35,305 nt of DNA from Gammaproteobacteria bacterium (lineage in GTDB: Bacteria > Pseudomonadota > Gammaproteobacteria > Steroidobacterales > Steroidobacteraceae), in NCBI GenBank assembly GCA_025355165.1, contig JANYAD010000137.1:1-35305 (forward strand). Reading direction: 5' to 3'. Position 1 is the first letter of the stretch. Every line of letters starts with the position of its first letter. Below the pieces are notes generated by a model. The model was not told the origin of the DNA, did not search any database, and saw only the letters and a list, made by a program, of their open reading frames with translations. A program made the translations under genes and the position numbers. Of this stretch, positions 23,889 to 32,281 are shown in pieces.

Positions 23889-24857
23889 TTGCTCAACGTA
23901 GTAACACCCCCCGGTATGGGGCTGATCGAGGCGGCGCGCCATCGGCTCAACGGATTGAGCATTAACTCTCCCCTGCTCGCGTGCGCTCTGGCGCCGCCGG
24001 GCAAGACGCTTCGGCTAAAACTCGAAAATCTGCAACCTATCGGCTCCTTCAAGATCCGCCCGATCGCAAATGCCGTGCTTGCCAAGAACGCCGCGAGTTT
24101 GAAATCCGGCATTTACACCACCAGTTCGGGCAACAGCGCCCTCGGGGTGGCCTGGATGGCGCGCCGGCTCGGCATCGCTTCAACTGCGGTGGTGCCGGCC
24201 AATGCGCCGCAGGCGAAGCTTGAGAAATTGCGGCGGCTTGGCACTCGCATCGAAACTCGATCCAACGAAGCCTGGTGGCGTGCGATTCAGACCGGCGCGC
24301 TCGAGGAGCAAGAAGGAGTCTATATCGACGCGGTGCGCGATCCTGCCTCCCTGGCGGGAGATGCGACCATCGGAGTCGAGATTCTGGAGCAGTGGCCGGA
24401 TGTCGAAGGCATTTTGGTGCCGTTCGGCGGCGGCGGTCTCGTATGCGGGATCGCCAGCGCGGTGCGCGCGCTCAAGCCGGACGTCAAGATCATCGCCTGC
24501 GAACTGACCAGCGCACGGCCCTTAAGCTGCGCGTTAGCCGCCGGCACCCCTGTCGAGACCTCGCACGAGCCGGGCTTCGTGAGCGGCGTTGGATTCGGTT
24601 CGGTGCTGCCGGAAATGTGGCCGCTGGCGAGGGCGATGATCGATGAGGTCGTTACCGTCTCGCTCGCGCAAGTCGCCGCGGCCATCAAACTGCTGGCGGA
24701 AAATAATCGCATCGTTGCGGAAGGCGCCGGAGCGATCTCCGCGGCAGCGGCGCTGTGGGCGCAGTACACCCCGGCAAAGGTATGCGCGGTGATCTCCGGC
24801 GGTAACATCGACGCCGACATTCTCGCGGCGATTTTAAGGGGAGAGGTGCCGGTTTAA
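23889..24857 (+). CDS. Fold-type-II PLP enzyme, threonine dehydratase-like (copy 2)
   Basis: 322 residues, paralogous in appearance to the dehydratase at 20668-21648. PLP lysine Lys55 in GSFKIR, loop TSSGNSALGV, phosphate loop FGGGGLVCGI, and VISGGNIDADI at the end. Shared details between the copies include a WW pair (DQWWHVL / NEAWWRAI), ATIGxEILE and VSLAQxxAAI. The substrate loop differs (SSGNFGQG against SSGNSALG), which points to different substrates or stereochemistry. The start is TTG 23889 with GGAG eight bases upstream; ATG 23916 is the alternative. Divergent from the aminotransferase operon across the shared operator region and overlapping the permease stop by four bases tail to tail. 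Confidence 0.86.
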   Translation: MLNVVTPPGMGLIEAARHRLNGLSINSPLLACALAPPGKTLRLKLENLQPIGSFKIRPIANAVLAKNAASLKSGIYTTSSGNSALGVAWMARRLGIASTAVVPANAPQAKLEKLRRLGTRIETRSNEAWWRAIQTGALEEQEGVYIDAVRDPASLAGDATIGVEILEQWPDVEGILVPFGGGGLVCGIASAVRALKPDVKIIACELTSARPLSCALAAGTPVETSHEPGFVSGVGFGSVLPEMWPLARAMIDEVVTVSLAQVAAAIKLLAENNRIVAEGAGAISAAAALWAQYTPAKVCAVISGGNIDADILAAILRGEVPV

Positions 24858-26266
24858 CCGGCGTCGATCTTCATCGGGCCTGCCAAGGCAGCGGCGCTGC
24901 GTGCGCGTCGTGCCTTCAGGAAAAAATACACCACTGAAAGCATCAGCAGCCAGGGGATGCCGACGAGCCAGGAGATTTGCCATGTTTCCGTATCGAGTCC
25001 CATGGTGATGAGCACTGCGAAGAGCAGCAGCAAGCCGATAATTTGCACCATGGGAAATCCCGGGGTGCGCACCGGCAATTCTGCGAGCGTATGACGGCGC
25101 CTGAAGCTCAAGTGGCTGAGCAGGATGATGATCCAAACGATCATGGCGTCGAATAGAGCGATGCCGAATAGGTAGTTGTACGCAAGCGGCGTGAGCTTGG
25201 AGAGCCCGGCGGCCACCAGGATACAGGCACCGGATACGAGGATAGCCATGATCGGAGTGCCGTTCTTTCCTAGCCTGCCCAAGAATAGCGGCGCGTAGCC
25301 GCCCCGTGACAGGGAAAACAGCATCCGCGAGCACAGATACACATTGGTATTCATGCTCGAGAGCGCGGCGCTCAATACCACGAAGTTCATAATACCCGCT
25401 GCATGGCGAATGCCTGAATGCGCGAATATGCGCACGAAGGGGCTTTGGGTGACGAGGGTGGCGCCGGTCTCGGTCCAGGGCACGAAAGTGACGACGACGG
25501 TCAGTGCCAAGATATAAAACAGAAACAGCCGCAGCGCCATGCTCCTTAGCGCTGCGGGAATCGAACGCACCGGGTCCTTCGCTTCGCCGGAAGTGACGGC
25601 GATGACTTCGATGCCGTTGAACGACAGGATGCCCAGAATCACCGCCATCCACACGCCGCCGAATCCGTGCGGCATGAACCCGCCCGGAAGGCCGGTAAGA
25701 TTGTGCAAGCCTACCGGCGCAGTTCCCAGTCCGAAAATAGTGGCCGCACCCACGATGATGAAGATGACAATCGCCGACACCTTGATGAGCGCGAACCAGT
25801 ATTCGATAGAACCGAAATTATGCACCGATCGGGAATTGAAATAGAGCAGCGCGAAGGCGAATCCGAGCGACCACATCCACACCGCCGTGCCGGGGAAGTA
25901 GAAGGTCATATAGACCCCGGCCGCCACGGCTTCTGCGCCCACCGCGATGACTTGGCCCATCCAGTAAGAATAGCGGGCCACGATTCCAGCCCACGGATTC
26001 AAATAGATTTCCGCATAGGTACCGAAGGAGCCGGCCGTCGGATGCATCACCGCCATTTCCGACAAGCTGAAGACGATGGCCACGGCCGCCATCGCCGCGA
26101 TCGCATAGCTTAAAATCACCCCAGGGCCCGCATATCCTATCGCTACCCCGCTGCCCATGAATAAGCCGGTGCCTATCGCACCTCCCAAACCGATCATGAT
26201 GAGCTGCGGGCGGGTTAAATCCTTGTGCAGGCCGGCCTCGCGGCTGGCTATGGCGGATGCGTCCAA
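24854..26266 (-). CDS. APC superfamily amino-acid permease
   Basis: 470 residues, about 12 membrane segments, of the amino acid transporter family (GABA/lysine/aromatic permease type). The start DLTRPQLIMIGLGGAIGTGLFMGSG is the hallmark first helix; SFGTYAEIYLNPWAGIVARYSYWM and ILSFNGIEVIAVTSGEAKDP with RSIPAALRS are further family elements. It imports an amino acid across the inner membrane by proton symport; substrate unknown, though its neighbours suggest the compound handled by the island enzymes. The start is TTG 26266 with GAGG six bases upstream; no ATG suits. It ends against the convergent dehydratase with a 4-bp overlap. The 65 bases upstream to the GGDEF gene stop hold no clear promoter. 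Confidence 0.93.
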   Translation of the reverse strand: MDASAIASREAGLHKDLTRPQLIMIGLGGAIGTGLFMGSGVAIGYAGPGVILSYAIAAMAAVAIVFSLSEMAVMHPTAGSFGTYAEIYLNPWAGIVARYSYWMGQVIAVGAEAVAAGVYMTFYFPGTAVWMWSLGFAFALLYFNSRSVHNFGSIEYWFALIKVSAIVIFIIVGAATIFGLGTAPVGLHNLTGLPGGFMPHGFGGVWMAVILGILSFNGIEVIAVTSGEAKDPVRSIPAALRSMALRLFLFYILALTVVVTFVPWTETGATLVTQSPFVRIFAHSGIRHAAGIMNFVVLSAALSSMNTNVYLCSRMLFSLSRGGYAPLFLGRLGKNGTPIMAILVSGACILVAAGLSKLTPLAYNYLFGIALFDAMIVWIIILLSHLSFRRRHTLAELPVRTPGFPMVQIIGLLLLFAVLITMGLDTETWQISWLVGIPWLLMLSVVYFFLKARRARSAAALAGPMKIDAG

Positions 26267-26331
26267 TCGCGGCCTCGCTTTTAGGTGATTGATTCAGCTC
26301 AAGGGCGAGTCTATCACGCGAGAAACTGCGC

Positions 26332-27264
26332 TTAAGCGGCCTGATTGCGTCCGGATTTCTTCGCCAGCTGCAGCTGCTGCTGCGCTTTTTGCAGCAGCGT
26401 GGCCGGGCTGTCCTCAGCCGCGGGGATCGCGGCGCACACGCCCACGCTGATGCTGATATAGCGCAGCACGGCCGAGCGCGGGTGATGGATGCGAAGCTCT
26501 CTGACTCGCTCCGCCATCAGATGACCGACCGTCAAGGCTTGCTCATTGGTGATCCCGGGTGCAAAGGCAATCAAGCTGCCGCCGGCGATCCGCGCAGTCA
26601 CATCGGTGGAGCGGCGCAAGCATCCGGAAACCACGTGGGCGACGCGGCGGATGGCCGAATCGCCCGCAGCGCGACCAAAAGTCGTGTTGTAAAGATCCAG
26701 CGCATCGAGGTCGACGGCGAATACCGCGATGCTGCGTTGCTCGCGATGTGCAATGGCCCAATCCCGTTTCAATAATTCTTCGAGATAGGCGAGAGTGAAT
26801 AATCCGGTGAGCCTATCATCGCGAATGGCCATCGCGGTGGGCTGGTGTGCGCCGCTCAAGGAATCCTTGGTCCCTTTAGGATCGATGCGCAGGCGCTCCC
26901 CGGCATCGCGGTGATGACCGACGAAATGCGTGACGCAGCCGTCCGCATGGCGCAACGGCAACACGGTCATTTCATTCCAAAATAGCGAGCCGTCCTTGCG
27001 GTAATTGCGTAGCAGTACGCGGCAGGTTTCTCCGCGGCTCAAGGCATCGCGCAACCGATGGCGTGCATCTTGTTCTCGATCATCCGCTTGCAACAGACGT
27101 AAATTTCGGCCCTTGAGTTCGGCCGCCGCGTATCCCGTCAGCGCCTCGAAAGCGGGATTCGCATAGACCATGGGGTGGTCGCTACCTTGAGCATCGATCA
27201 GCACCACGCCCTCTGGAGAGGTCTCGACCAGGCGCCGGTATAGGTCTGCGTCAAACCCCGTCAT
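26332..27264 (-). CDS. LOV-like PAS / degenerate GGDEF domain protein
   Basis: 310 residues, no membrane segment. The N-terminal PAS (about 8-120) follows the LOV consensus: VYANPAFEALTGY, GRNLRLLQ (52-59) and NYRKDGSLFWNEM (87-99), then THFVGHHRD. The flavin-adduct cysteine of GRNCRFLQ is Leu55, and the flavin-contacting glutamine of FVGVQ is replaced by His118. The GGDEF domain (about 148-305) keeps DRLTGL and VDLDALDLYNTTFG, but aligned without gaps the signature reads AGGSL (227-231), lacking both acidic residues. The RxxD inhibitory site (218-221) is intact, at the normal distance. So it is probably not a cyclase or blue-light adduct former; it may be a c-di-GMP sensor. ATG 27264 has GGAGG upstream inside nagZ (14-bp overlap). 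Confidence 0.88.
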   Translation of the reverse strand: MTGFDADLYRRLVETSPEGVVLIDAQGSDHPMVYANPAFEALTGYAAAELKGRNLRLLQADDREQDARHRLRDALSRGETCRVLLRNYRKDGSLFWNEMTVLPLRHADGCVTHFVGHHRDAGERLRIDPKGTKDSLSGAHQPTAMAIRDDRLTGLFTLAYLEELLKRDWAIAHREQRSIAVFAVDLDALDLYNTTFGRAAGDSAIRRVAHVVSGCLRRSTDVTARIAGGSLIAFAPGITNEQALTVGHLMAERVRELRIHHPRSAVLRYISISVGVCAAIPAAEDSPATLLQKAQQQLQLAKKSGRNQAA

Positions 27265-28312
27265 GACTCCCCTCCGTCAGCACCAGAGGCGGTGTTGCCG
27301 AAAGATTTGCGATTAACATCACGGTTTGATGCCACTGCGCGTCCGCTCCAAGATTCACCGGGGCCTCACCTCGTGCCCTCATTCGTACCACCCGGGCCTG
27401 CGAGGCCGGCGAGCCTAAATCGGGCTCAAAGTGCTCAAGCACGGACTTTACCGCTTGTCTATTGTTGCAAATGGGCAGGACGTCGCAACCTGCAGCAAAT
27501 GCCAGTTCCGCCCGCTCAATAACGCTGCCGAAAGCCGCGGCGCCGGCCATGGTCAGGTCATCCGCGAACACACAGCCGTGGAAGCCGAGTTCACCGCGTA
27601 GCACGCCCTGGATCCACGGCTTTGAGAGGCTGGCCGGCAGGGTATCGAGCGTGGGGAACACCACGTGAGCGCCCATGATTCCGGCCACGTTGTTTTCAAT
27701 AAGAGGTCGATAAGGACGAATGTCGGGCTCCAAATCGACAAAATCTCGACGATCGACGGGCAGCGCAACGTGCGAGTCGGCAACCACCGCGCCGTGACCC
27801 GGAAAATGCTTGGCGACCGCGGCCATGCCGGCCTCGCGCATCCCCGCCATATAGGCCACGGCCAGCGCCGAAACCGTGTCCGGATCGCGGTGAAAAGCCC
27901 GATCACCGATGATTTCACTCACCCCGTAATCGATATCTACGCAAGGGGCAAAGCTGAAATCCACGCCCACCGCGCGCAGTTCACTGGCCATGAGCCAGCC
28001 AACGGACTGGGCCAGCTCCAACCCCTCGCGTCGGTCCTTCTCGTAGCGTCGGCCCAACAGCCTCGAGGCCGGTAACCGGGTAAAGCCTTCGCGAAAGCGC
28101 TGTACGCGGCCGCCTTCATGATCCACCGCGATCAATAAGGAAGGAGTGCGCAAAGCACGAATGGCGGATGTCAACGCGCTCAGCTGCCCTACATCACGGT
28201 AGTTGCGGCTGAACAGAATGACGCTGCCGACCAAGGGATGCGAAAGCATTCCGATATCCTCAGCCGTCAATTCGGTTCCCTCGATGTCAACCATCAACGG
28301 ACCCAAGCTCAT
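27251..28312 (-). CDS. nagZ: Beta-N-acetylhexosaminidase NagZ
   Basis: Cytosolic GH3 enzyme of cell-wall recycling, removing GlcNAc from anhydro-muropeptides and so producing the signals read by AmpR in species that have it. 353 residues, normal. Diagnostic elements: MVDIEGTELT at the start, DHEGGRVQRF (64-73), KHFPGHG (168-174, catalytic His173 loop) and the nucleophile Asp251 in FADDLTM. The frame is open to 28480, but ATG 28312 starts the conserved N-terminus and overlaps the rlmD stop as ATGA (28309-28312). The downstream LOV-like/GGDEF gene starts inside its 3' end, so the two are likely coexpressed. Confidence 0.96.
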   Translation of the reverse strand: MSLGPLMVDIEGTELTAEDIGMLSHPLVGSVILFSRNYRDVGQLSALTSAIRALRTPSLLIAVDHEGGRVQRFREGFTRLPASRLLGRRYEKDRREGLELAQSVGWLMASELRAVGVDFSFAPCVDIDYGVSEIIGDRAFHRDPDTVSALAVAYMAGMREAGMAAVAKHFPGHGAVVADSHVALPVDRRDFVDLEPDIRPYRPLIENNVAGIMGAHVVFPTLDTLPASLSKPWIQGVLRGELGFHGCVFADDLTMAGAAAFGSVIERAELAFAAGCDVLPICNNRQAVKSVLEHFEPDLGSPASQARVVRMRARGEAPVNLGADAQWHQTVMLIANLSATPPLVLTEGSHDGV

Positions 28313-29631
28313 ACGGGCCTCTCGAATACGGCAATCGATTCGACGTGCGTCGTATGCGGAAACATGTCCATCACCCCCGCTGCGGTCAATGTAAATCCAA
28401 GATCGGCGACTAAGATCCCGGCGTCGCGTGCCAAGCTGCCCGGATGGCAAGAAATATACACGACGCGGCGCGGTTGCCATTGCGCCATACGAGGCAACAG
28501 CTGAGCAGCGCCCGCCCGCGGCGGATCGAGCAGCACCAAGTCATAACGTTGCCCCGCCCACTCCCCCAAAGTATCGGGCTCAAATAAGTTCTCGAGAGCG
28601 AACTGCGCGTTATCGATACCGTTGTCCACGGCATTGGCGCGCGCTTTGGCCACGAGCAGCGCATCACCTTCCACGCCCAATACCCGGCCGGCTCTGCGCG
28701 CCAATGGCAGCGTGAAGTTGCCCAGTCCGCAGAAAAGATCGAGCACCGTGTCGTTCGCGGCAGGCTCAAGCAGCGTCATCGCCGCCTCCACCATGGAGAG
28801 GTTGATGCCGCGATTGACCTGGATAAAATCCACCGGTCCGAAGGCGATCCGCAACTTGCCGTCGTCCACCGCATAGCTCAACGGCGGATAGTCCGAGCGC
28901 ACGGGGCGCACCGTCTCCAAGCCGCCGGTCTGCAAAAAGATCTGCAGGCCGCGCTCCAGGCCGAAGGCCGATATTTTTTCCAGATCCGCGTTGGACGGCG
29001 CTTCCATCACGCGAAATACCAATGCGGTTTCGCCATCACCTGCGGCCAACTCCGCTTGCGGAACTTTATCCTTGATCGTCAGCGTTTCGGCGAGCGCAGC
29101 CAGCTCTTGTGGCAAGGTGGCGAGGGGAGCGGGCAGCACTTCGCAACGTTTGATATCCGCGATATACGGTTTCTCGCGCTCGCGGAAGCCGGCGAGCACT
29201 CTGCCCTTCTTGTGCACGTACTTGATTCCAAGCCGCGCGCGGCGGCGGTAGGCCCATTCATCGCCGCGCAGCGGCGCAAGCACGCGCGCGGGCTGAACGT
29301 GGCCGATGCGCTGCAAATTCTCGAGCAGCTGATCTTGCTTGGCCGACAGCTGCGCGGCGGCCGATAGGTGTTGCAGTGAGCAGCCGCCGCAAATGCCGAA
29401 ATGCGCACAGCGCGGGACCACTCGATCTGGTGAGGCCCGCAGCACATCGACCAGGCCGGCTTCGTCGAGCTGTCTGCGGCGCTTGAGGACGCGAAAGCGC
29501 ACGTGTTCGCCCGGCAAGGCACCCTCGATAAACACGGCCTTGCCAGCGAGGCGCGCAATCCCACGGCCATCGTGCGCGAGATCGACGATGTCCGCCTCCT
29601 CAACGGGACCTGGGTTTAGGTCTCGGGCCAC
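28309..29631 (-). CDS. rlmD: 23S rRNA (uracil-1939-C5) methyltransferase RlmD
   Basis: SAM-dependent m5U methyltransferase acting on 23S rRNA U1939. 440 residues: N-terminal TRAM domain (about 8-65), the four [4Fe-4S] cysteines Cys75, Cys81, Cys84 and Cys163, motif DLFCGLGNFTLPL (298-310) for SAM, LDPPRAG (368-374) and the catalytic Cys395 in ISCHPGSL. Complete and intact. The start is GTG 29631, overlapping the exonuclease stop by 16 bases; no ATG or strong ribosome site exists nearby, but the TRAM domain needs this start. Coupled to nagZ by ATGA. Confidence 0.95.
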   Translation of the reverse strand: MARDLNPGPVEEADIVDLAHDGRGIARLAGKAVFIEGALPGEHVRFRVLKRRRQLDEAGLVDVLRASPDRVVPRCAHFGICGGCSLQHLSAAAQLSAKQDQLLENLQRIGHVQPARVLAPLRGDEWAYRRRARLGIKYVHKKGRVLAGFREREKPYIADIKRCEVLPAPLATLPQELAALAETLTIKDKVPQAELAAGDGETALVFRVMEAPSNADLEKISAFGLERGLQIFLQTGGLETVRPVRSDYPPLSYAVDDGKLRIAFGPVDFIQVNRGINLSMVEAAMTLLEPAANDTVLDLFCGLGNFTLPLARRAGRVLGVEGDALLVAKARANAVDNGIDNAQFALENLFEPDTLGEWAGQRYDLVLLDPPRAGAAQLLPRMAQWQPRRVVYISCHPGSLARDAGILVADLGFTLTAAGVMDMFPHTTHVESIAVFERPV

Positions 29632-30389
29632 GCTGCGGCGAATTCTTTGAAGTGTGCGGCCCCGGCCTCGGCGAGAAACTTGCGCACGCGCGCAAGCTCG
29701 TGAACGTGTTGTTCCGCGCTCAAATGTCCGCGCACCAGCTCAAAGCGCAGGTAGATGAGATAGGTATTGAGCACGTCAGTTTCGCAGTAGTCGCGGATCC
29801 GCTGCAGTCCGCCTTGCAGGTAAGCCGGCCAGACATCGGCTCCGTTCATCCCCAATTTCCCCGGAAAACCGAGCAGCGAGGCAATATCCTGCAGGCTGGC
29901 GCGCCCGCGCCCCTGGAATCCCGACAAAATGTCCATCAAATCCATGTGCCGCCAATGAAATCGGCTCAAGTAATTGCTGTACCTGAAGCTCTGGTCGGAT
30001 TCTCCCAACTCCCAATAGCGCGCGGCCTGCACGCTGTGCAACAGACTGCGGTAGTGCAGCACCGGCAGGTCGAAGCCGGCTCCATTCCAGGAAACCAACT
30101 CCGGAGTGTACTTCTCCAGTCCATCGAAGAAGCGCTCGATGAGATGTTTCTCCGAGGAGCTCGCGTCTCCCAAACTCCACACTTTCAACGATTCTCGCGA
30201 ACGCATAACCACGGAAATGGCAACGATGCGCTGTTGTTCGTGCGACAAGAACTCGCTCCCCGTCTCCTGGCGGCGCTTGGTCACCATGATTTGCGCCACG
30301 TGCTCGTCGGATAAATCGCGCAGACCATAAAGGCGCCTGCCCAGATCGGTATCGGGTACGGTTTCGAGGTCGAATACCAATGTGTTCAA
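29616..30389 (-). CDS. Predicted 3'-5' exonuclease, PolB exonuclease-like (PF10108 type)
   Basis: 257 residues of the DEDDy exonuclease superfamily related to the proofreading domain of B-family polymerases. The catalytic set is visible: Asp7 and Glu9 (VFDLET), Asp107 (SWNGAGFDLPVL), and Tyr201 with Asp205 (YCETDVLNTY). The insertion RFHWRHMDLMDILSGFQGRGRASL is typical of this stand-alone family. No polymerase domain follows. The role is probably nucleic-acid processing or repair; no substrate is established. The start is TTG 30389, forming a TTGA overlap with the acpS stop (30386-30389). TTG is required since Asp7 lies so close to the start. Confidence 0.87.
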   Translation of the reverse strand: MNTLVFDLETVPDTDLGRRLYGLRDLSDEHVAQIMVTKRRQETGSEFLSHEQQRIVAISVVMRSRESLKVWSLGDASSSEKHLIERFFDGLEKYTPELVSWNGAGFDLPVLHYRSLLHSVQAARYWELGESDQSFRYSNYLSRFHWRHMDLMDILSGFQGRGRASLQDIASLLGFPGKLGMNGADVWPAYLQGGLQRIRDYCETDVLNTYLIYLRFELVRGHLSAEQHVHELARVRKFLAEAGAAHFKEFAAAWPET

Positions 30390-30775
30390 AGGGCGCTGCG
30401 CCTCATGAGAATCGCGACCGCCACGACCAAGCCGGCCTCGTCGGTCAAGGTCACGTGGCCCTCGCCGATTCCAAGCCCGTCGCGGACCTTGGCGCCTCGC
30501 GCCGAGTAAACGACTTCAGGCTTACCCCATGAATTTTGCACGATGCCGACGTCGCGGATCCACACGCCATGCGAAAAGCCGGTTCCCATGCCCTTGACGA
30601 TGGCTTCCTTAGCGGCAAATCTCATGGCGAGAAACCGCACGGGACGCGCCGTGTGTTCGAGCTGCGCACGCTCTTCCGGCAACAGCAGATGGCGGATGAA
30701 GCGTTCGCCATGTTTTTGAAACACCCGCTCGATGCGGTCAATCTGCAGCACATCGATGCCGATGCCGAAGATCAT
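30386..30775 (-). CDS. acpS: Holo-[acyl-carrier-protein] synthase AcpS
   Basis: Transfers 4'-phosphopantetheine from CoA to the acyl carrier protein, activating fatty-acid synthesis. 129 residues, normal. Metal and CoA contacts: Asp8 in GIGIDVL, and Glu57 in RFAAKEAIVKGMGTG. C-terminal HVTLTDEAGLVVAVAIL completes the fold. ATG 30775 lies four bases after the pdxJ stop. The pdxJ-acpS pairing is standard in gammaproteobacteria. Confidence 0.96.
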   Translation of the reverse strand: MIFGIGIDVLQIDRIERVFQKHGERFIRHLLLPEERAQLEHTARPVRFLAMRFAAKEAIVKGMGTGFSHGVWIRDVGIVQNSWGKPEVVYSARGAKVRDGLGIGEGHVTLTDEAGLVVAVAILMRRSAL

Positions 30776-30779
30776 GCGC

Positions 30780-31532
30780 TCACAAGCCGGCGCGGCCGCG
30801 ACGCATCAAGTCTTTCATGTCCCGCACGGCCTTGGACAAGCCATCGATAATGGAACGCGCGATGATCGCATGACCGATGTTCAGTTCGATGAGTTCGGGT
30901 AGCGCAGCAATCGGCTGGACGTTGTGATAATTGAGACCGTGTCCCGCGTTTACCGTCAATCCCAGCGAGGCGGCTGTCTTTGCAGCCTGTCGCAGCCGTT
31001 CAAACTCGCGGGCGCGCGCCGCGCCGACCGCATCGGCATAGGCTCCGGTGTGCAACTCAATAACCGGAGCGCCGGCCTGCCGGGCGGCTTCGATCTGTGC
31101 CCGATCCGGATCGATGAATAAGGACACGCGGATTCCTGCCCCGGCGAGCGCCGCGACGGCCTCGCCCACCCGTATGCATTGACCCGCGACATCGAGTCCG
31201 CCCTCGGTGGTCACTTCCTGGCGTGATTCCGGTACCAGGCAGGCATCCTGCGGTTTCACCGCAAGGGCGATGCGCACCATGTCATCGGTCACCGCCATTT
31301 CCAAATTCATGCGAGTCTGCAGCGCTTCGCGGATGGCGATAACATCCCGGTCCTGAATGTGGCGCCGGTCCTCGCGCAAGTGCAAAGTGATGCTGTCGGC
31401 CCCCGCCTCCTCGGCCAGCAGAGCCGCATGCAAGGGATCCGGGTAGCGGGCCCGACGCGCCTGGCGCAGCGTGGCCACATGATCGATGTTGACGCCAAGT
31501 GCAATGGCGCCGTGAAATACCGGTTCACTCAT
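30780..31532 (-). CDS. pdxJ: Pyridoxine 5'-phosphate synthase PdxJ
   Basis: Condenses 1-deoxyxylulose 5-phosphate with 3-amino-1-hydroxyacetone 1-phosphate to form pyridoxine 5'-phosphate, the last ring-forming step of DXP-dependent vitamin B6 synthesis. 250 residues: [13 protein letters not shown] (12-24), [11 protein letters not shown] (51-61), then ELHTGAYAD and [12 protein letters not shown] near the C-terminus, and [13 protein letters not shown] at the end. The frame stays open to 31736, but ATG 31532 begins the family sequence and overlaps the recO stop as ATGA (31529-31532). The accessory island here has three PLP enzymes, but nothing links their regulation. Confidence 0.96.
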   Translation of the reverse strand: MSEPVFHGAIALGVNIDHVATLRQARRARYPDPLHAALLAEEAGADSITLHLREDRRHIQDRDVIAIREALQTRMNLEMAVTDDMVRIALAVKPQDACLVPESRQEVTTEGGLDVAGQCIRVGEAVAALAGAGIRVSLFIDPDRAQIEAARQAGAPVIELHTGAYADAVGAARAREFERLRQAAKTAASLGLTVNAGHGLNYHNVQPIAALPELIELNIGHAIIARSIIDGLSKAVRDMKDLMRRGRAGL

Positions 31533-32281
31533 GAGCCTTGCGCTCGCAGCGGCTCTCGATGACGCAGTGCCAGCATCACTTCGCGGGACTTCAAAGAGCG
31601 GCCGTCCAGACAAACATCGATGGCAGCCCGCAACACCCTTTTGGCATCTCGCAGCGAGCGTGCATCCTCGAAGGTCTCTGCCTGCAAATCGGCTAAGGAT
31701 TGGCCATAAATGGCCCCGGGAGCTTCGGCCACGCAAAGCTGAGGCCCGCTCTGAAGGGCGTAGCGGTAGTATTTGTGCTGTTCAACGGGCAAACCGTCGC
31801 CATCGGTGGTTAATTCCAAGCCATAACCTAACTCATTCAACAACCGTTTTTCGAAGCGGCGCAAGGTGGGTGCTTCGACCTCGCCAGCACACAGCGCTTG
31901 CATGCAGGAAGCATAGGAGAAAAAAATCTCCGGATGCGGATCGCGGCGCTCCGTCAGCTTCAAGAGCAATTCGTTCAAATAAAAGCCGCTCATCAGCCGC
32001 GCCGGGTGCAAGCTCGTCATAAAGCCATCGGCTTCCGCACTGACCAACTGACAGGCCTCGGATGTGCCTGACCAAGATACCAGCAGCCGCTGAAAGGGCC
32101 GCAACACGCCTTTAAACGCGGATTTGGGACCATTTGCGCCACGCGCGAATAGGGTGAGCCGTCCGTGCTCGCTGGTGAACACCTCCACGATCCGGCTGGT
32201 GTCACGATAGGCATACTGGTGCAGGACATAGGCTGGCGCCAGCCATACTCGACGCAACGAGCCCTTGCCCGCGTTCTTCAC
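31529..32281 (-). CDS. recO: DNA repair protein RecO
   Basis: Helps load RecA on SSB-coated single strands in RecF-pathway repair. 250 residues. N-terminal OB fold with [27 protein letters not shown], then helical domain with [19 protein letters not shown] and [17 protein letters not shown]; no clear zinc-finger cysteines, as is common in gammaproteobacteria. The frame opens at 32329 but GTG 32281 makes a GTGA overlap with the era stop (32278-32281) and leaves a short leader before the OB fold, so I prefer it; a TTG at 32254 is possible too. Confidence 0.92.
   Translation of the reverse strand: MKNAGKGSLRRVWLAPAYVLHQYAYRDTSRIVEVFTSEHGRLTLFARGANGPKSAFKGVLRPFQRLLVSWSGTSEACQLVSAEADGFMTSLHPARLMSGFYLNELLLKLTERRDPHPEIFFSYASCMQALCAGEVEAPTLRRFEKRLLNELGYGLELTTDGDGLPVEQHKYYRYALQSGPQLCVAEAPGAIYGQSLADLQAETFEDARSLRDAKRVLRAAIDVCLDGRSLKSREVMLALRHREPLRAQGS

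Noticed and set aside
24834-25652. 272-codon minus-strand frame inside the permease
   Set aside because: Alternate frame of a clear 12-helix transporter; translation is low-complexity Arg/His-rich.
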